Part shown: piece by piece, positions 8,333 to 15,697 of the stretch
Position numbering within the stretch: the first letter of the stretch is position 1
How the letters are laid out: the number at the start of each line of letters is the position of its first letter
Assembly (NCBI GenBank): GCA_027068485.1
Contig: JAMOSB010000018.1
Location: 1 to 56,948 of the forward strand
From: Sulfurovum sp.
GTDB taxonomy: Bacteria > Campylobacterota > Campylobacteria > Campylobacterales > Sulfurovaceae
Direction of reading: 5' to 3'
Length of the DNA stretch: 56,948 bases
Made by a program: the position numbers and the translations under genes
The notes under the pieces: model-generated
The model's input: the letters and a program-made list of their open reading frames with translations, nothing else
The model's database searches: none
Told to the model about the DNA's origin: nothing

Positions 8333-9347
8333 GATCCGCTACAATCCTCTAGAAGATAGCTATGTGATACTCGCACCTGAGCGACTCAAACGCCCCACAC
8401 GACTGGCATGGGAGCGTGAGAGAGCCAGTGCGGGGTGTTGTCCATTTTGTGAAGGTAATGAGTCGATGACCCGTGAGGAGATCGATGCCATTCGCCCAGA
8501 GGGTAGCCTCCCAAACACTATCGGTTGGTCGACGCGTGTCGTCCCAAATCTCTATAAAGCTGTTGCGATTGAAGTGGCACTGGAGCATCAGGAGGAGGGA
8601 CTCTATCATCGTTATACAGGGTTTGGTGCCCATGAGGTAATTATCGATACTCCCAAGCATCTCACGCAGATGGATGAGTGGTCTCTTGAGACCTTTGTGG
8701 ATTGGCTCAGTACCCTTCAGAAGCGGATCCAAGATCTTCGTAGGGATGTTCGGATTGTCTCGATTAGTCTCTTTAAAAACCAAGGGGTTGAGGCGGGAGC
8801 GACACAAGACCACTCCCATACTCAGCTTATTGGACTCCCCATTATCCCCACTGCTCTAGTCGCCTACTATCAGCGACAGCATACCTACTACCAGACCCAT
8901 CAGCGAGCCTTGTTAGCTGATATCGTCGACCAAGAGATCCAAGCCCAAGAGCGGTTGGTGATGGTAGAGGGGGAATTTGTCGTCTGGTGTCCCTATGCGA
9001 GTGCCTATCCTTTTGAGGTGATGCTCTGTGTCGTGGAGGAGTCTGGTGGGCTAGAGGCGTTTACACCCACCTCCCTCCAGCGACTCGCTACGGTGATGCA
9101 ACGCCTTTTGAGGGGGATGCGTCAGATACTTGGGTGTTTTGATCTCAATCTCTCCATTGCAGTACCACCACTCCAAAAGGTGGCTCAGAGTGAGGCGTTT
9201 TTTGATGGGTTGGCTCAGAGTAGTCGCTTTAGCCTTCAGATACGCCCCCGTATGGCACGACATGGTGGCTTTGAGGTGAGTACGGGGATGATGGTCAATA
9301 CCGTGAGTCCAGAGGAGAGTGCCAGACTCCTACGAGAGGTACTCTAA
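8325..9347 (+). CDS. galT: GalT-like hexose-1-phosphate nucleotidyltransferase
   Basis: A protein of about 340 residues of the HIT-superfamily GalT group. CPFC near residue 40 fits the first zinc pair, and GATQDHSHTQLIG holds the H-x-H-x-Q active site, whose His takes up the nucleotide. GalT moves UMP between glucose-1-phosphate and galactose-1-phosphate; in this glucan cassette the real substrate may be another sugar phosphate. An in-frame GTG lies at 8322, but ATG 8325 has GGAGGT at good spacing. The gene overlaps the end of the GH57 gene, so coupling is likely. ROK kinase follows after two bases. Confidence 0.88.
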   Translation: MSEIRYNPLEDSYVILAPERLKRPTRLAWERERASAGCCPFCEGNESMTREEIDAIRPEGSLPNTIGWSTRVVPNLYKAVAIEVALEHQEEGLYHRYTGFGAHEVIIDTPKHLTQMDEWSLETFVDWLSTLQKRIQDLRRDVRIVSISLFKNQGVEAGATQDHSHTQLIGLPIIPTALVAYYQRQHTYYQTHQRALLADIVDQEIQAQERLVMVEGEFVVWCPYASAYPFEVMLCVVEESGGLEAFTPTSLQRLATVMQRLLRGMRQILGCFDLNLSIAVPPLQKVAQSEAFFDGLAQSSRFSLQIRPRMARHGGFEVSTGMMVNTVSPEESARLLREVL

Positions 9348-9349
9348 GG

Positions 9350-10180
9350 ATGCACCTCTTTATCGATATGGGTGGGACACACCTCCGCAGTGAACTCCAC
9401 GATGGGGAGGTGATCACTGCGGAGGTCTGTTCAAGTCGTGGTCAGGATCTTGTTTTGTTTATTGAGTGTTATCTTAGACGCTACCCCGCGATCACTTTTG
9501 TGGGTATCGCTTTTGCAGGGCAGATCTATGAAGGAGAGATACTCTCTGCTCCCAATATCACTGTGAGTCATCCTAAGATTGTAGCCTACTTTGCCTCACG
9601 CTATGGGGTGCGTATCGCAATAGACAATGATCTCAACTGTGTGGTACGGGCAGAGTCAGCGTATTGGAAGTGTGCGTCTATCGCAACCCTCTGGGTGGGG
9701 ACAGGCTTAGGAGCAGCGGTCATAGAGGGGGGGCGACTCCTTCGTGGTTGGCACAATCAAGCCTTTGAGATTGGGCATATCCCCTACCGCAAAGCCCCCT
9801 TTGTGTGTGGCTGTGGCAAACACGACTGCTTGGAACTGTTTGCCTCTGGCTCGGCTCTGGAGCGGTGGCTTGCCTATGAGCAGGGGGGAGATTCTCTCGA
9901 TACTCTCCCGACACTGCAACAGCTCAAAGCCCAAGACACTCCTCTTGTAGCCCAGTTTGAGTCGGCACTCCTTCACGCGGTGGTGACACTGCTAACCTTG
10001 GCAAATCCACACTATCTTGTTCTTGGAGGTGGGGTGATTGAAGCGAATGGATACCTTGTAGAGCAGATACGCAACGCACTTCCCCAACGACTCCTCCCCT
10101 CGACACAGCAAGGTGTGAAGATCGTTACGAGTCAACTCACCAATGCAGGGTTGGCAGGGGCAAAGCAGTTGCGACCCTAG
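9350..10180 (+). CDS. ROK-family sugar kinase, probable glucokinase
   Basis: A 276-residue ROK protein. FIDMGGTHLR at the N-terminus is the ATP-binding loop, DNDLNC near residue 87 holds the catalytic Asp, GTGLGAAVI is the second phosphate loop, and EIGHIPY followed by CGCGKHDCLELFASG is the zinc-binding ROK signature. ROK enzymes phosphorylate glucose or related hexoses. Lack of a helix-turn-helix domain argues for a kinase, not a repressor. In context it would turn free glucose from glucan breakdown into glucose-6-phosphate, upstream of the phosphofructokinase two genes later. Confidence 0.88.
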   Translation: MHLFIDMGGTHLRSELHDGEVITAEVCSSRGQDLVLFIECYLRRYPAITFVGIAFAGQIYEGEILSAPNITVSHPKIVAYFASRYGVRIAIDNDLNCVVRAESAYWKCASIATLWVGTGLGAAVIEGGRLLRGWHNQAFEIGHIPYRKAPFVCGCGKHDCLELFASGSALERWLAYEQGGDSLDTLPTLQQLKAQDTPLVAQFESALLHAVVTLLTLANPHYLVLGGGVIEANGYLVEQIRNALPQRLLPSTQQGVKIVTSQLTNAGLAGAKQLRP

Positions 10181-10238
10181 GGAGTTTCCAAAGTAAAAAT
10201 AGAGTAAACTAAGGAAAAGGGATAGAAGGAGTAATCAG

Positions 10239-11894
10239 ATGCGACTACACAACTATGATATCAATCCAAAATATGGTAAGAGTATCGCCTATTTTTCGAT
10301 GGAGTTTGCGATCCATCAAGCACTTAAGATCTACTCAGGAGGATTGGGGTTTTTAGCGGGATCACATATGCGAAGTGCCTATGATCTCCGTCAAAATATG
10401 CTTGGTGTGGGGGTGTTGTGGAGTTATGGTTACTACGATCAGACACGCCATGCCGATCGGAGCTTGAAGCCTGAGTTTATTCGCAAAGAGTACCACTTCC
10501 TTGTCGATATGAATATCAAAGTCTCTGTGATGATTCATGGCAAAGAGGTGTGGGTGAAGGCGTTTTTACTCCCTAGTGATATCTTCCACTCTGCACCGCT
10601 TATCTTGCTCTCTACTGATATCCAAGAGAATGATTTCCTCGCACGCACCATCACCCATAAGCTCTATGATGCCAATGAGGAGACCCGTATCTCCCAAGAG
10701 ATTGTGCTAGGGATTGGTGGGGCAAAGGTACTCGAACAGATCAACCGTAAAACCGATATCTACCATATGAATGAGGGGCATGCCCTCCCGCTGGTCTATG
10801 AACTCTATGCAAAGTATGGTTCGATGGAGGAGGTCAAAAAACGGGTGGTCTTCACGACGCATACTCCAGAAGCGGCGGGGAATGAAGAGCATAATATCTA
10901 TGAACTCCATAAGTTTGGATTTTTTAATGGTCTTGGACTCGATGAGGTGCGTCAGATTATGATGATGGAGGGTGAGAACTTCAATCTTACGGTAGGGGCA
11001 TTACGCAGTGTCAAGATCGCCAATGGGGTCTCTCGTTTTCATGGGGAGGTTGCCAACCGTATGTGGAGGGATACCGAGGGAAAATCGGAGATTATCTATA
11101 TCACCAATGCCCAAAACCATCGCTTCTGGATGGATAAGGGGTTGATTCGTGCCTTGGCAGAGTGTGACGATGGAGCCTTCATCGAACGCAAAAAACATCT
11201 CAAACGACGACTCTTTGATATCGTAGCAGATCAGACGGGTAAGATGTTTGATCCTGATATCTTGACCGTGGTCTGGGCGAGACGCTTTGCGGAGTATAAA
11301 CGCCCTGGACTCCTCAAGCAGGACTTTGAGCGGTTTGAGGCGTTGATTACCCGTTCAGATAAGCCTATACAGGTCATCTGGGCAGGTAAGCCCTACCCCT
11401 TTGATGTCAATGCGGTCAATGCCTTTAATGAACTAGTACACATCAGCCAGTCGTATGATCGTATGGCAGTGTTGGTCGGGTATGAACTGGAACTCTCTTT
11501 TATGCTCAAGAAGGGGAGTGATGTCTGGCTCAATACCCCACGCATCTCACGCGAAGCGAGTGGTACGAGTGGGATGACTGCGAGTATGAATGGCTCGATA
11601 CACCTCTCTGTAGCCGATGGGTGGCACCCTGAGTTTGTCCAAGAGGGGATCAATGCCTTTACGCTGCCACCACTCGATGATAACCTCTCAGATGAGCAGA
11701 TGGATCGCTTGGATAATCAACACCTGATGGAGATACTCGAAGAGAAGATTATCCCTATCTACTACAACGAACCAGACCGCTGGAGAGAGATAATGAAGCG
11801 TGCGATGGGTGATGTGATTCCTGCGTTTGATTCAGATCGTATGGCAGATGAGTACTATGCCTTGATGTACAATCGGGTTATGGGGGCAGTGTAG
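10239..11894 (+). CDS. GT35 alpha-glucan phosphorylase homologue lacking the PLP lysine
   Basis: A 551-residue protein of the short alpha-glucan phosphorylase type. It has IAYFSMEFAI and YSGGLGFLAGSH near the N-terminus, HMNEGHA near residue 177, FTTHTPEAAGNE near 208, RRFAEYKRPGLL near 350 and EASGTSGMTASMNG near 440. Classical phosphorylases have a Lys in the GTGNMK/GTSGMK motif that binds pyridoxal phosphate; here that position is Thr (ACT codon). So either the protein is not a PLP phosphorylase or the alignment differs locally. In context it should act on glycogen. Its stop overlaps the pfkA start (TAGTG). Confidence 0.85.
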   Translation: MRLHNYDINPKYGKSIAYFSMEFAIHQALKIYSGGLGFLAGSHMRSAYDLRQNMLGVGVLWSYGYYDQTRHADRSLKPEFIRKEYHFLVDMNIKVSVMIHGKEVWVKAFLLPSDIFHSAPLILLSTDIQENDFLARTITHKLYDANEETRISQEIVLGIGGAKVLEQINRKTDIYHMNEGHALPLVYELYAKYGSMEEVKKRVVFTTHTPEAAGNEEHNIYELHKFGFFNGLGLDEVRQIMMMEGENFNLTVGALRSVKIANGVSRFHGEVANRMWRDTEGKSEIIYITNAQNHRFWMDKGLIRALAECDDGAFIERKKHLKRRLFDIVADQTGKMFDPDILTVVWARRFAEYKRPGLLKQDFERFEALITRSDKPIQVIWAGKPYPFDVNAVNAFNELVHISQSYDRMAVLVGYELELSFMLKKGSDVWLNTPRISREASGTSGMTASMNGSIHLSVADGWHPEFVQEGINAFTLPPLDDNLSDEQMDRLDNQHLMEILEEKIIPIYYNEPDRWREIMKRAMGDVIPAFDSDRMADEYYALMYNRVMGAV

Positions 11895-12853
11895 TGGCAC
11901 TGGCAATTCTCTCTTCTGGTGGTGACGCGGCAGGGATGAACCCTGCGATTAAGAAGTTTGTGGATTATGTCTATAAGATGGGGGAGGAGCCTTACCTTAT
12001 CTATGAGGGGTTTGAGGGACTCATCGACAATAAGATCAAAAAAGCCCTCCACCGAGATGTTGCGGGGATTGTCCACCTTGGCGGGACGATTATCCGCTCC
12101 TCACGCTCGAAGCGTTTTTTGGAGTATCGCTACCGTAAGATCGCTTATGATAATCTCAAAGGGCATGGGATTACAGGGTTGGTAGTCTTAGGTGGAGATG
12201 GCTCTTTTCGTGGGATGGAGCAGTTTAGTTCTGAGTTTGATCTGGGTTTTGTGGGGATTCCCTCGACGATAGACAACGATATCTACGGGACAGAGTACTG
12301 CTTGGGTGTTGATACCGCACTCAATGTCATTCGTGATGCGATCGATAAGATTCGTGATACTGCCTCCTCCTTCAATCGGGCATTTTTGGTGGAGGTGATG
12401 GGGCGTAACTGTGGCTACTTGGCAATCGTCTCTGCGATGGTGAGTGGTGCAGAGGTGTGTGTTGTCCCTGAGATGGCGTTTCCGTTTGAACGCGAAGGCA
12501 AACGCCTACGCCAAGAGGTCGAGCAGGGGCGAAGCTATGTCCTTGCAGTCGTCTCTGAGGGGAGTCACCAGACGCGTAAAGTTCACCAGTGGATACAAGA
12601 GACGATAGGATTGGAGACACGGGTAAGTATCCTTGGGCATATTCAAAGAGGAGGAAACCCCTCTGTACGCGATCGGATGATGGCATTTCGTTTTGTTATT
12701 GAAGCGGTCGATGCTTTGCTAGAGGGGACGCAGTGTTGTGCGATGGTGGGGTATAATGGCGGTGCCTTTAGGATGCTCTCCATCAACGAGGTGGCAGGGA
12801 ACACCTATGTGTTACCCCAAGAGCTACGCGATGTGGTCGCACTATTAGATTAA
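11894..12853 (+). CDS. pfkA: 6-phosphofructokinase
   Basis: A 319-residue PfkA-type protein that phosphorylates fructose-6-phosphate. It has SSGGDAAGMNPAI at the N-terminus, LGGDGSFRG (Gly after GGD as in ATP-type enzymes, not the Asp of pyrophosphate types), GIPSTIDNDI with the catalytic Asp, and EVMGRNCGYLA. The Lys typical of PPi enzymes (PKTIDND) is replaced by Ser, also in favour of ATP. The start is GTG overlapping the previous stop. Well-studied Campylobacter and Helicobacter lack this enzyme, so it marks a lineage able to run the upper Embden-Meyerhof path. Confidence 0.92.
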   Translation: MALAILSSGGDAAGMNPAIKKFVDYVYKMGEEPYLIYEGFEGLIDNKIKKALHRDVAGIVHLGGTIIRSSRSKRFLEYRYRKIAYDNLKGHGITGLVVLGGDGSFRGMEQFSSEFDLGFVGIPSTIDNDIYGTEYCLGVDTALNVIRDAIDKIRDTASSFNRAFLVEVMGRNCGYLAIVSAMVSGAEVCVVPEMAFPFEREGKRLRQEVEQGRSYVLAVVSEGSHQTRKVHQWIQETIGLETRVSILGHIQRGGNPSVRDRMMAFRFVIEAVDALLEGTQCCAMVGYNGGAFRMLSINEVAGNTYVLPQELRDVVALLD

Positions 12854-12876
12854 TAAAACGAAAGGAATAGATAAAA

Positions 12877-13155
12877 ATGGTAAAGATAAAAAAAGCAGGA
12901 ACAAAATCATGGGTGACCTTCACGCTACCCAAAGAGATCGGTAGTAGCGTAGAGCTGAGTGGTGAGTGGAGTGGGTGGGAGCGTGAGCCGATGCGTAAAA
13001 AGAAGTCAGGGGAGTTCTATCTCCGTAGAAAACTCCCCAATAGGCAATCGTATGAGTTTGGGTACTGTATCGATGGTACAACTTGGTACTATGAGGAGAG
13101 TCTTGAGCTGGTTGCATCCCCGTTTGACTCCTACAATGCACTACTTGTTTTGTAG
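12877..13155 (+). CDS. Stand-alone CBM48/AMPK-beta-like glycogen-binding module
   Basis: A 92-residue protein resembling the isoamylase-N/AMPK-beta carbohydrate-binding module: VTFTLP, VELSGEWSGWEREPM and SGEFYLRRKLPNRQSYEFGYCIDGTTW follow the VxFxG.WN.W...M......W...L..G.y.YkfvvDG pattern. In larger enzymes this module tethers branching or debranching enzymes to alpha-glucan. Here it is alone, 23 bases after pfkA, so it may act as a glycogen-anchoring subunit for cassette enzymes. It has an AAAGGA site. The family call is fairly firm; the partner is unknown. Confidence 0.78.
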   Translation: MVKIKKAGTKSWVTFTLPKEIGSSVELSGEWSGWEREPMRKKKSGEFYLRRKLPNRQSYEFGYCIDGTTWYYEESLELVASPFDSYNALLVL

Positions 13156-13188
13156 TGTGACGATAAGTGAAATGAGAAGGAGTTATAG

Positions 13189-15696
13189 ATGAAAGCAGTC
13201 GTAATGGCAGGAGGATTTGGTACCCGAATTCAGCCCCTAACCAACTCAAGACCCAAACCGATGTTACCCGTGATGAACTGTCCCATGATGGAAAATACTA
13301 TGCAGATGCTCAAACGCTTAGGTATTACGGAGTTTATTGTATTGCTCTACTTTAAGCCAGAGGTGATTCAAGACTACTTTGGAGATGGCAGTGATTTTGG
13401 GATGAAGATCACCTATGTGATTCCTGATGATGACTATGGTACAGCAGGTGCGGTCAAGCTTGCAGAGGAGTATATTGGCGATGAGAACTTTATTATTATT
13501 AGTGGTGATCTGGTAACCGATTTTGATTTCCAAAAGATCTTTGACTACCACCAAGCCAAAAATGCCAAGCTCTCTATTACGCTAACTTCAGTAGAGAACC
13601 CCCTAGAGTTTGGGGTGGTGATCGCCAATGAGTCTGGAAAGATTGAGAAGTTTTTGGAGAAGCCGAGTTGGGGAGAGGTCTTTAGTGATACGATCAATAC
13701 AGGTATCTATATCATTGAGCCTGAAATCTTGGAGTATATCCCTAGTCGAAAGAACTTCGACTTTGCCAAAGATCTCTTTCCGCTCTTGATGAAGGAGGGG
13801 ATTGAGTTGATCGCAGGCAATGCCCAAGGGTACTGGCGTGATGTGGGTAATCCCGATAGCTACCGTGAAGTCCATGAGGATATTATGAGTGGGCGTGTAG
13901 ACTTTATGTTGCCCTTCCATAAAGTGGTCTACCCTGATGGGGTACTCTATAGTGAGACTCCCTATGTGTTAGCTGATGGGGTAGAGATTATTGGGAAGGT
14001 ACTACTAGGGCATGAGGTGAGTATTGCCCCTCGTACCAAGCTCAAAAATGTCGTCATCGCAGATGGGGTGAGCATAGGACAAGATAGCAAAGTGAGCAAC
14101 TCCGTCATTTGGAGTGATGTCACCATCGGTAAGGGGAGTATTATCGATAATGCGGTGATCTGTAATGACAACACTATTGGTAAAAATAGTAAAATCACTG
14201 CGGGGATTATCCTTGCTGAGGGGTGTGAGATTGGGGAGCTTGTCACGGTGGATAAGGATGTTACCATCTGGCCCAATAAGCAGATCGAACCCGCCTCTAT
14301 CGTAAGCTCTAACTTGATCTTAGGAAACAAGTATAAAAACTCGATTTTTGAGAATGGCAGTGTCACAGGGCAGTCCAATGTCGAACTCACCTGTGAGATG
14401 TCTGCGAAGATGGCAGAGGCATTTGGGTCACAGCTTCCCGTAGGGGCTACGGTCCTTATTGGGAGAGATCACCACAAGAGTTCGCGTATGCTCAAGCGGG
14501 CATTTGTCGGTGGGATGCTCTCTGCGGGGGTCAATGTCATCGACCTCAAAAGTATCCCCTCTTCGGTGATGCGGTTTAATCTAGCACAGAGTAGTGAGGG
14601 GTATAGTGGTGCGGTCTACTTTCGACAGGTGCGAGATGATACGGCAAGTACGGTTATCACCTTCTACAATGGAGATGCGTTGCGTATTGGGAGTGAACTC
14701 TCCAAGAAGATAGAGAAGTCCTACTTCAAAGAGACCTTTAGACGCGTTGAGTTTAGTAGTATTGGGAGGGTGATCGAGTCTGAGCGTATCGATGAGTGTG
14801 TCGCCTATAAAAAAGCGATGGAGAAGAGCTTTAAGAGTCGATTCTTTAGCTGTACAGGGTGTCGTATCGCTGTAGATATGATGCATGGTACCGCGTGTGA
14901 AGTCCTTCCCTATATGCTCAATGATCTACATATTGAAAACCTTATTCTCAATAACTATCATGATGCCCACCATCTAGCCAACTTCAAAAGTCTCTATAAA
15001 AACTCACTCAAAGATATGTGTAATATCGTCAAAAGTTTAGAGCTTGATGCAGGGTTTTTGATCTACCCCTATGGACAGCGTCTTGATATCATTTGTGATA
15101 AGGGGATGCTCTTTAGTATGCAAGATGCTCTCTTGATGGTACTCTCCTTGATGAACCTTGAGGCAAAAAAAGAGGGGAGAAAGCGTATCTTCTTGCCGAG
15201 TTGGGCTCCTGATATTGTGAAGTTTGAGCATCTTGATATTGAGTATGGTAAGTATGGTAACTTCAAAGCTGAGGAGATGCAGGCGTATGATCTGATCGCC
15301 ACAGTCGATGGTAACTTTGCCTTTACAGAGTTTTCTCTCTATCGTGACTCAATGTATGCAACGGTGAAGATCCTTGAGATGACCATTAGCCATGATGTTA
15401 AACTCTCTGAGCTACTCAAAGAGATGCCAAGCTTCTACTACCATCAGACACAGATTGCGTGTGTTCAAGCGCTCAAAGGGAAGATGATGCGTAAGTTCCT
15501 CGAAGATGCCAAAGGGAAACGAAGTAGTTCTGAGGATGGGGTGAAGATATGGTTAGATGAGAATGATTGGATCTTGATGATCCCCGATCAGTACCATGAG
15601 CATCTCAATCTCTATATTCAAGCGGTCGATGAGTCCAAGGGGCAAGAGATCCTGGCACACTATACCCAAAAAATCACAGCGTGGGCAGACGCATAA
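13189..15696 (+). CDS. Sugar nucleotidyltransferase fused to a degenerate phosphomannomutase-like domain
   Basis: An 835-residue fusion. Residues 1-230 are a nucleotidyltransferase (MAGGFGTRIQPLTNSRPKPMLPV, GTAGAVKLA, SGDLVTD, RDVGNPDSY) of the mannose-1-phosphate guanylyltransferase type. Residues about 250-370 are a left-handed beta-helix with hexapeptide repeats (IGKGSIIDNAVI, IGKNSKITAG). Residues about 380-835 look like a phosphohexomutase, but the serine loop TASHNP is replaced around FRQVRDDTAS, the metal loop DGDxDR by YPYGQRLD, and the GExSGH loop by VDGNFAFTE. The mutase half is therefore probably non-catalytic. It would make a nucleoside-diphosphate sugar; glucose donor synthesis for glycogen is possible but unproven. 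Confidence 0.85.
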   Translation: MKAVVMAGGFGTRIQPLTNSRPKPMLPVMNCPMMENTMQMLKRLGITEFIVLLYFKPEVIQDYFGDGSDFGMKITYVIPDDDYGTAGAVKLAEEYIGDENFIIISGDLVTDFDFQKIFDYHQAKNAKLSITLTSVENPLEFGVVIANESGKIEKFLEKPSWGEVFSDTINTGIYIIEPEILEYIPSRKNFDFAKDLFPLLMKEGIELIAGNAQGYWRDVGNPDSYREVHEDIMSGRVDFMLPFHKVVYPDGVLYSETPYVLADGVEIIGKVLLGHEVSIAPRTKLKNVVIADGVSIGQDSKVSNSVIWSDVTIGKGSIIDNAVICNDNTIGKNSKITAGIILAEGCEIGELVTVDKDVTIWPNKQIEPASIVSSNLILGNKYKNSIFENGSVTGQSNVELTCEMSAKMAEAFGSQLPVGATVLIGRDHHKSSRMLKRAFVGGMLSAGVNVIDLKSIPSSVMRFNLAQSSEGYSGAVYFRQVRDDTASTVITFYNGDALRIGSELSKKIEKSYFKETFRRVEFSSIGRVIESERIDECVAYKKAMEKSFKSRFFSCTGCRIAVDMMHGTACEVLPYMLNDLHIENLILNNYHDAHHLANFKSLYKNSLKDMCNIVKSLELDAGFLIYPYGQRLDIICDKGMLFSMQDALLMVLSLMNLEAKKEGRKRIFLPSWAPDIVKFEHLDIEYGKYGNFKAEEMQAYDLIATVDGNFAFTEFSLYRDSMYATVKILEMTISHDVKLSELLKEMPSFYYHQTQIACVQALKGKMMRKFLEDAKGKRSSSEDGVKIWLDENDWILMIPDQYHEHLNLYIQAVDESKGQEILAHYTQKITAWADA

Positions 15697-15697
15697 G

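Noticed and set aside
15596-15697. N-terminal extension of the second GH57 gene by 34 codons
   Set aside because: The extra codons overlap the end of the nucleotidyltransferase gene and have low-complexity Ser/Ile/Lys composition; the conserved GH57 start LGFLWHMHQP follows ATG 15698.
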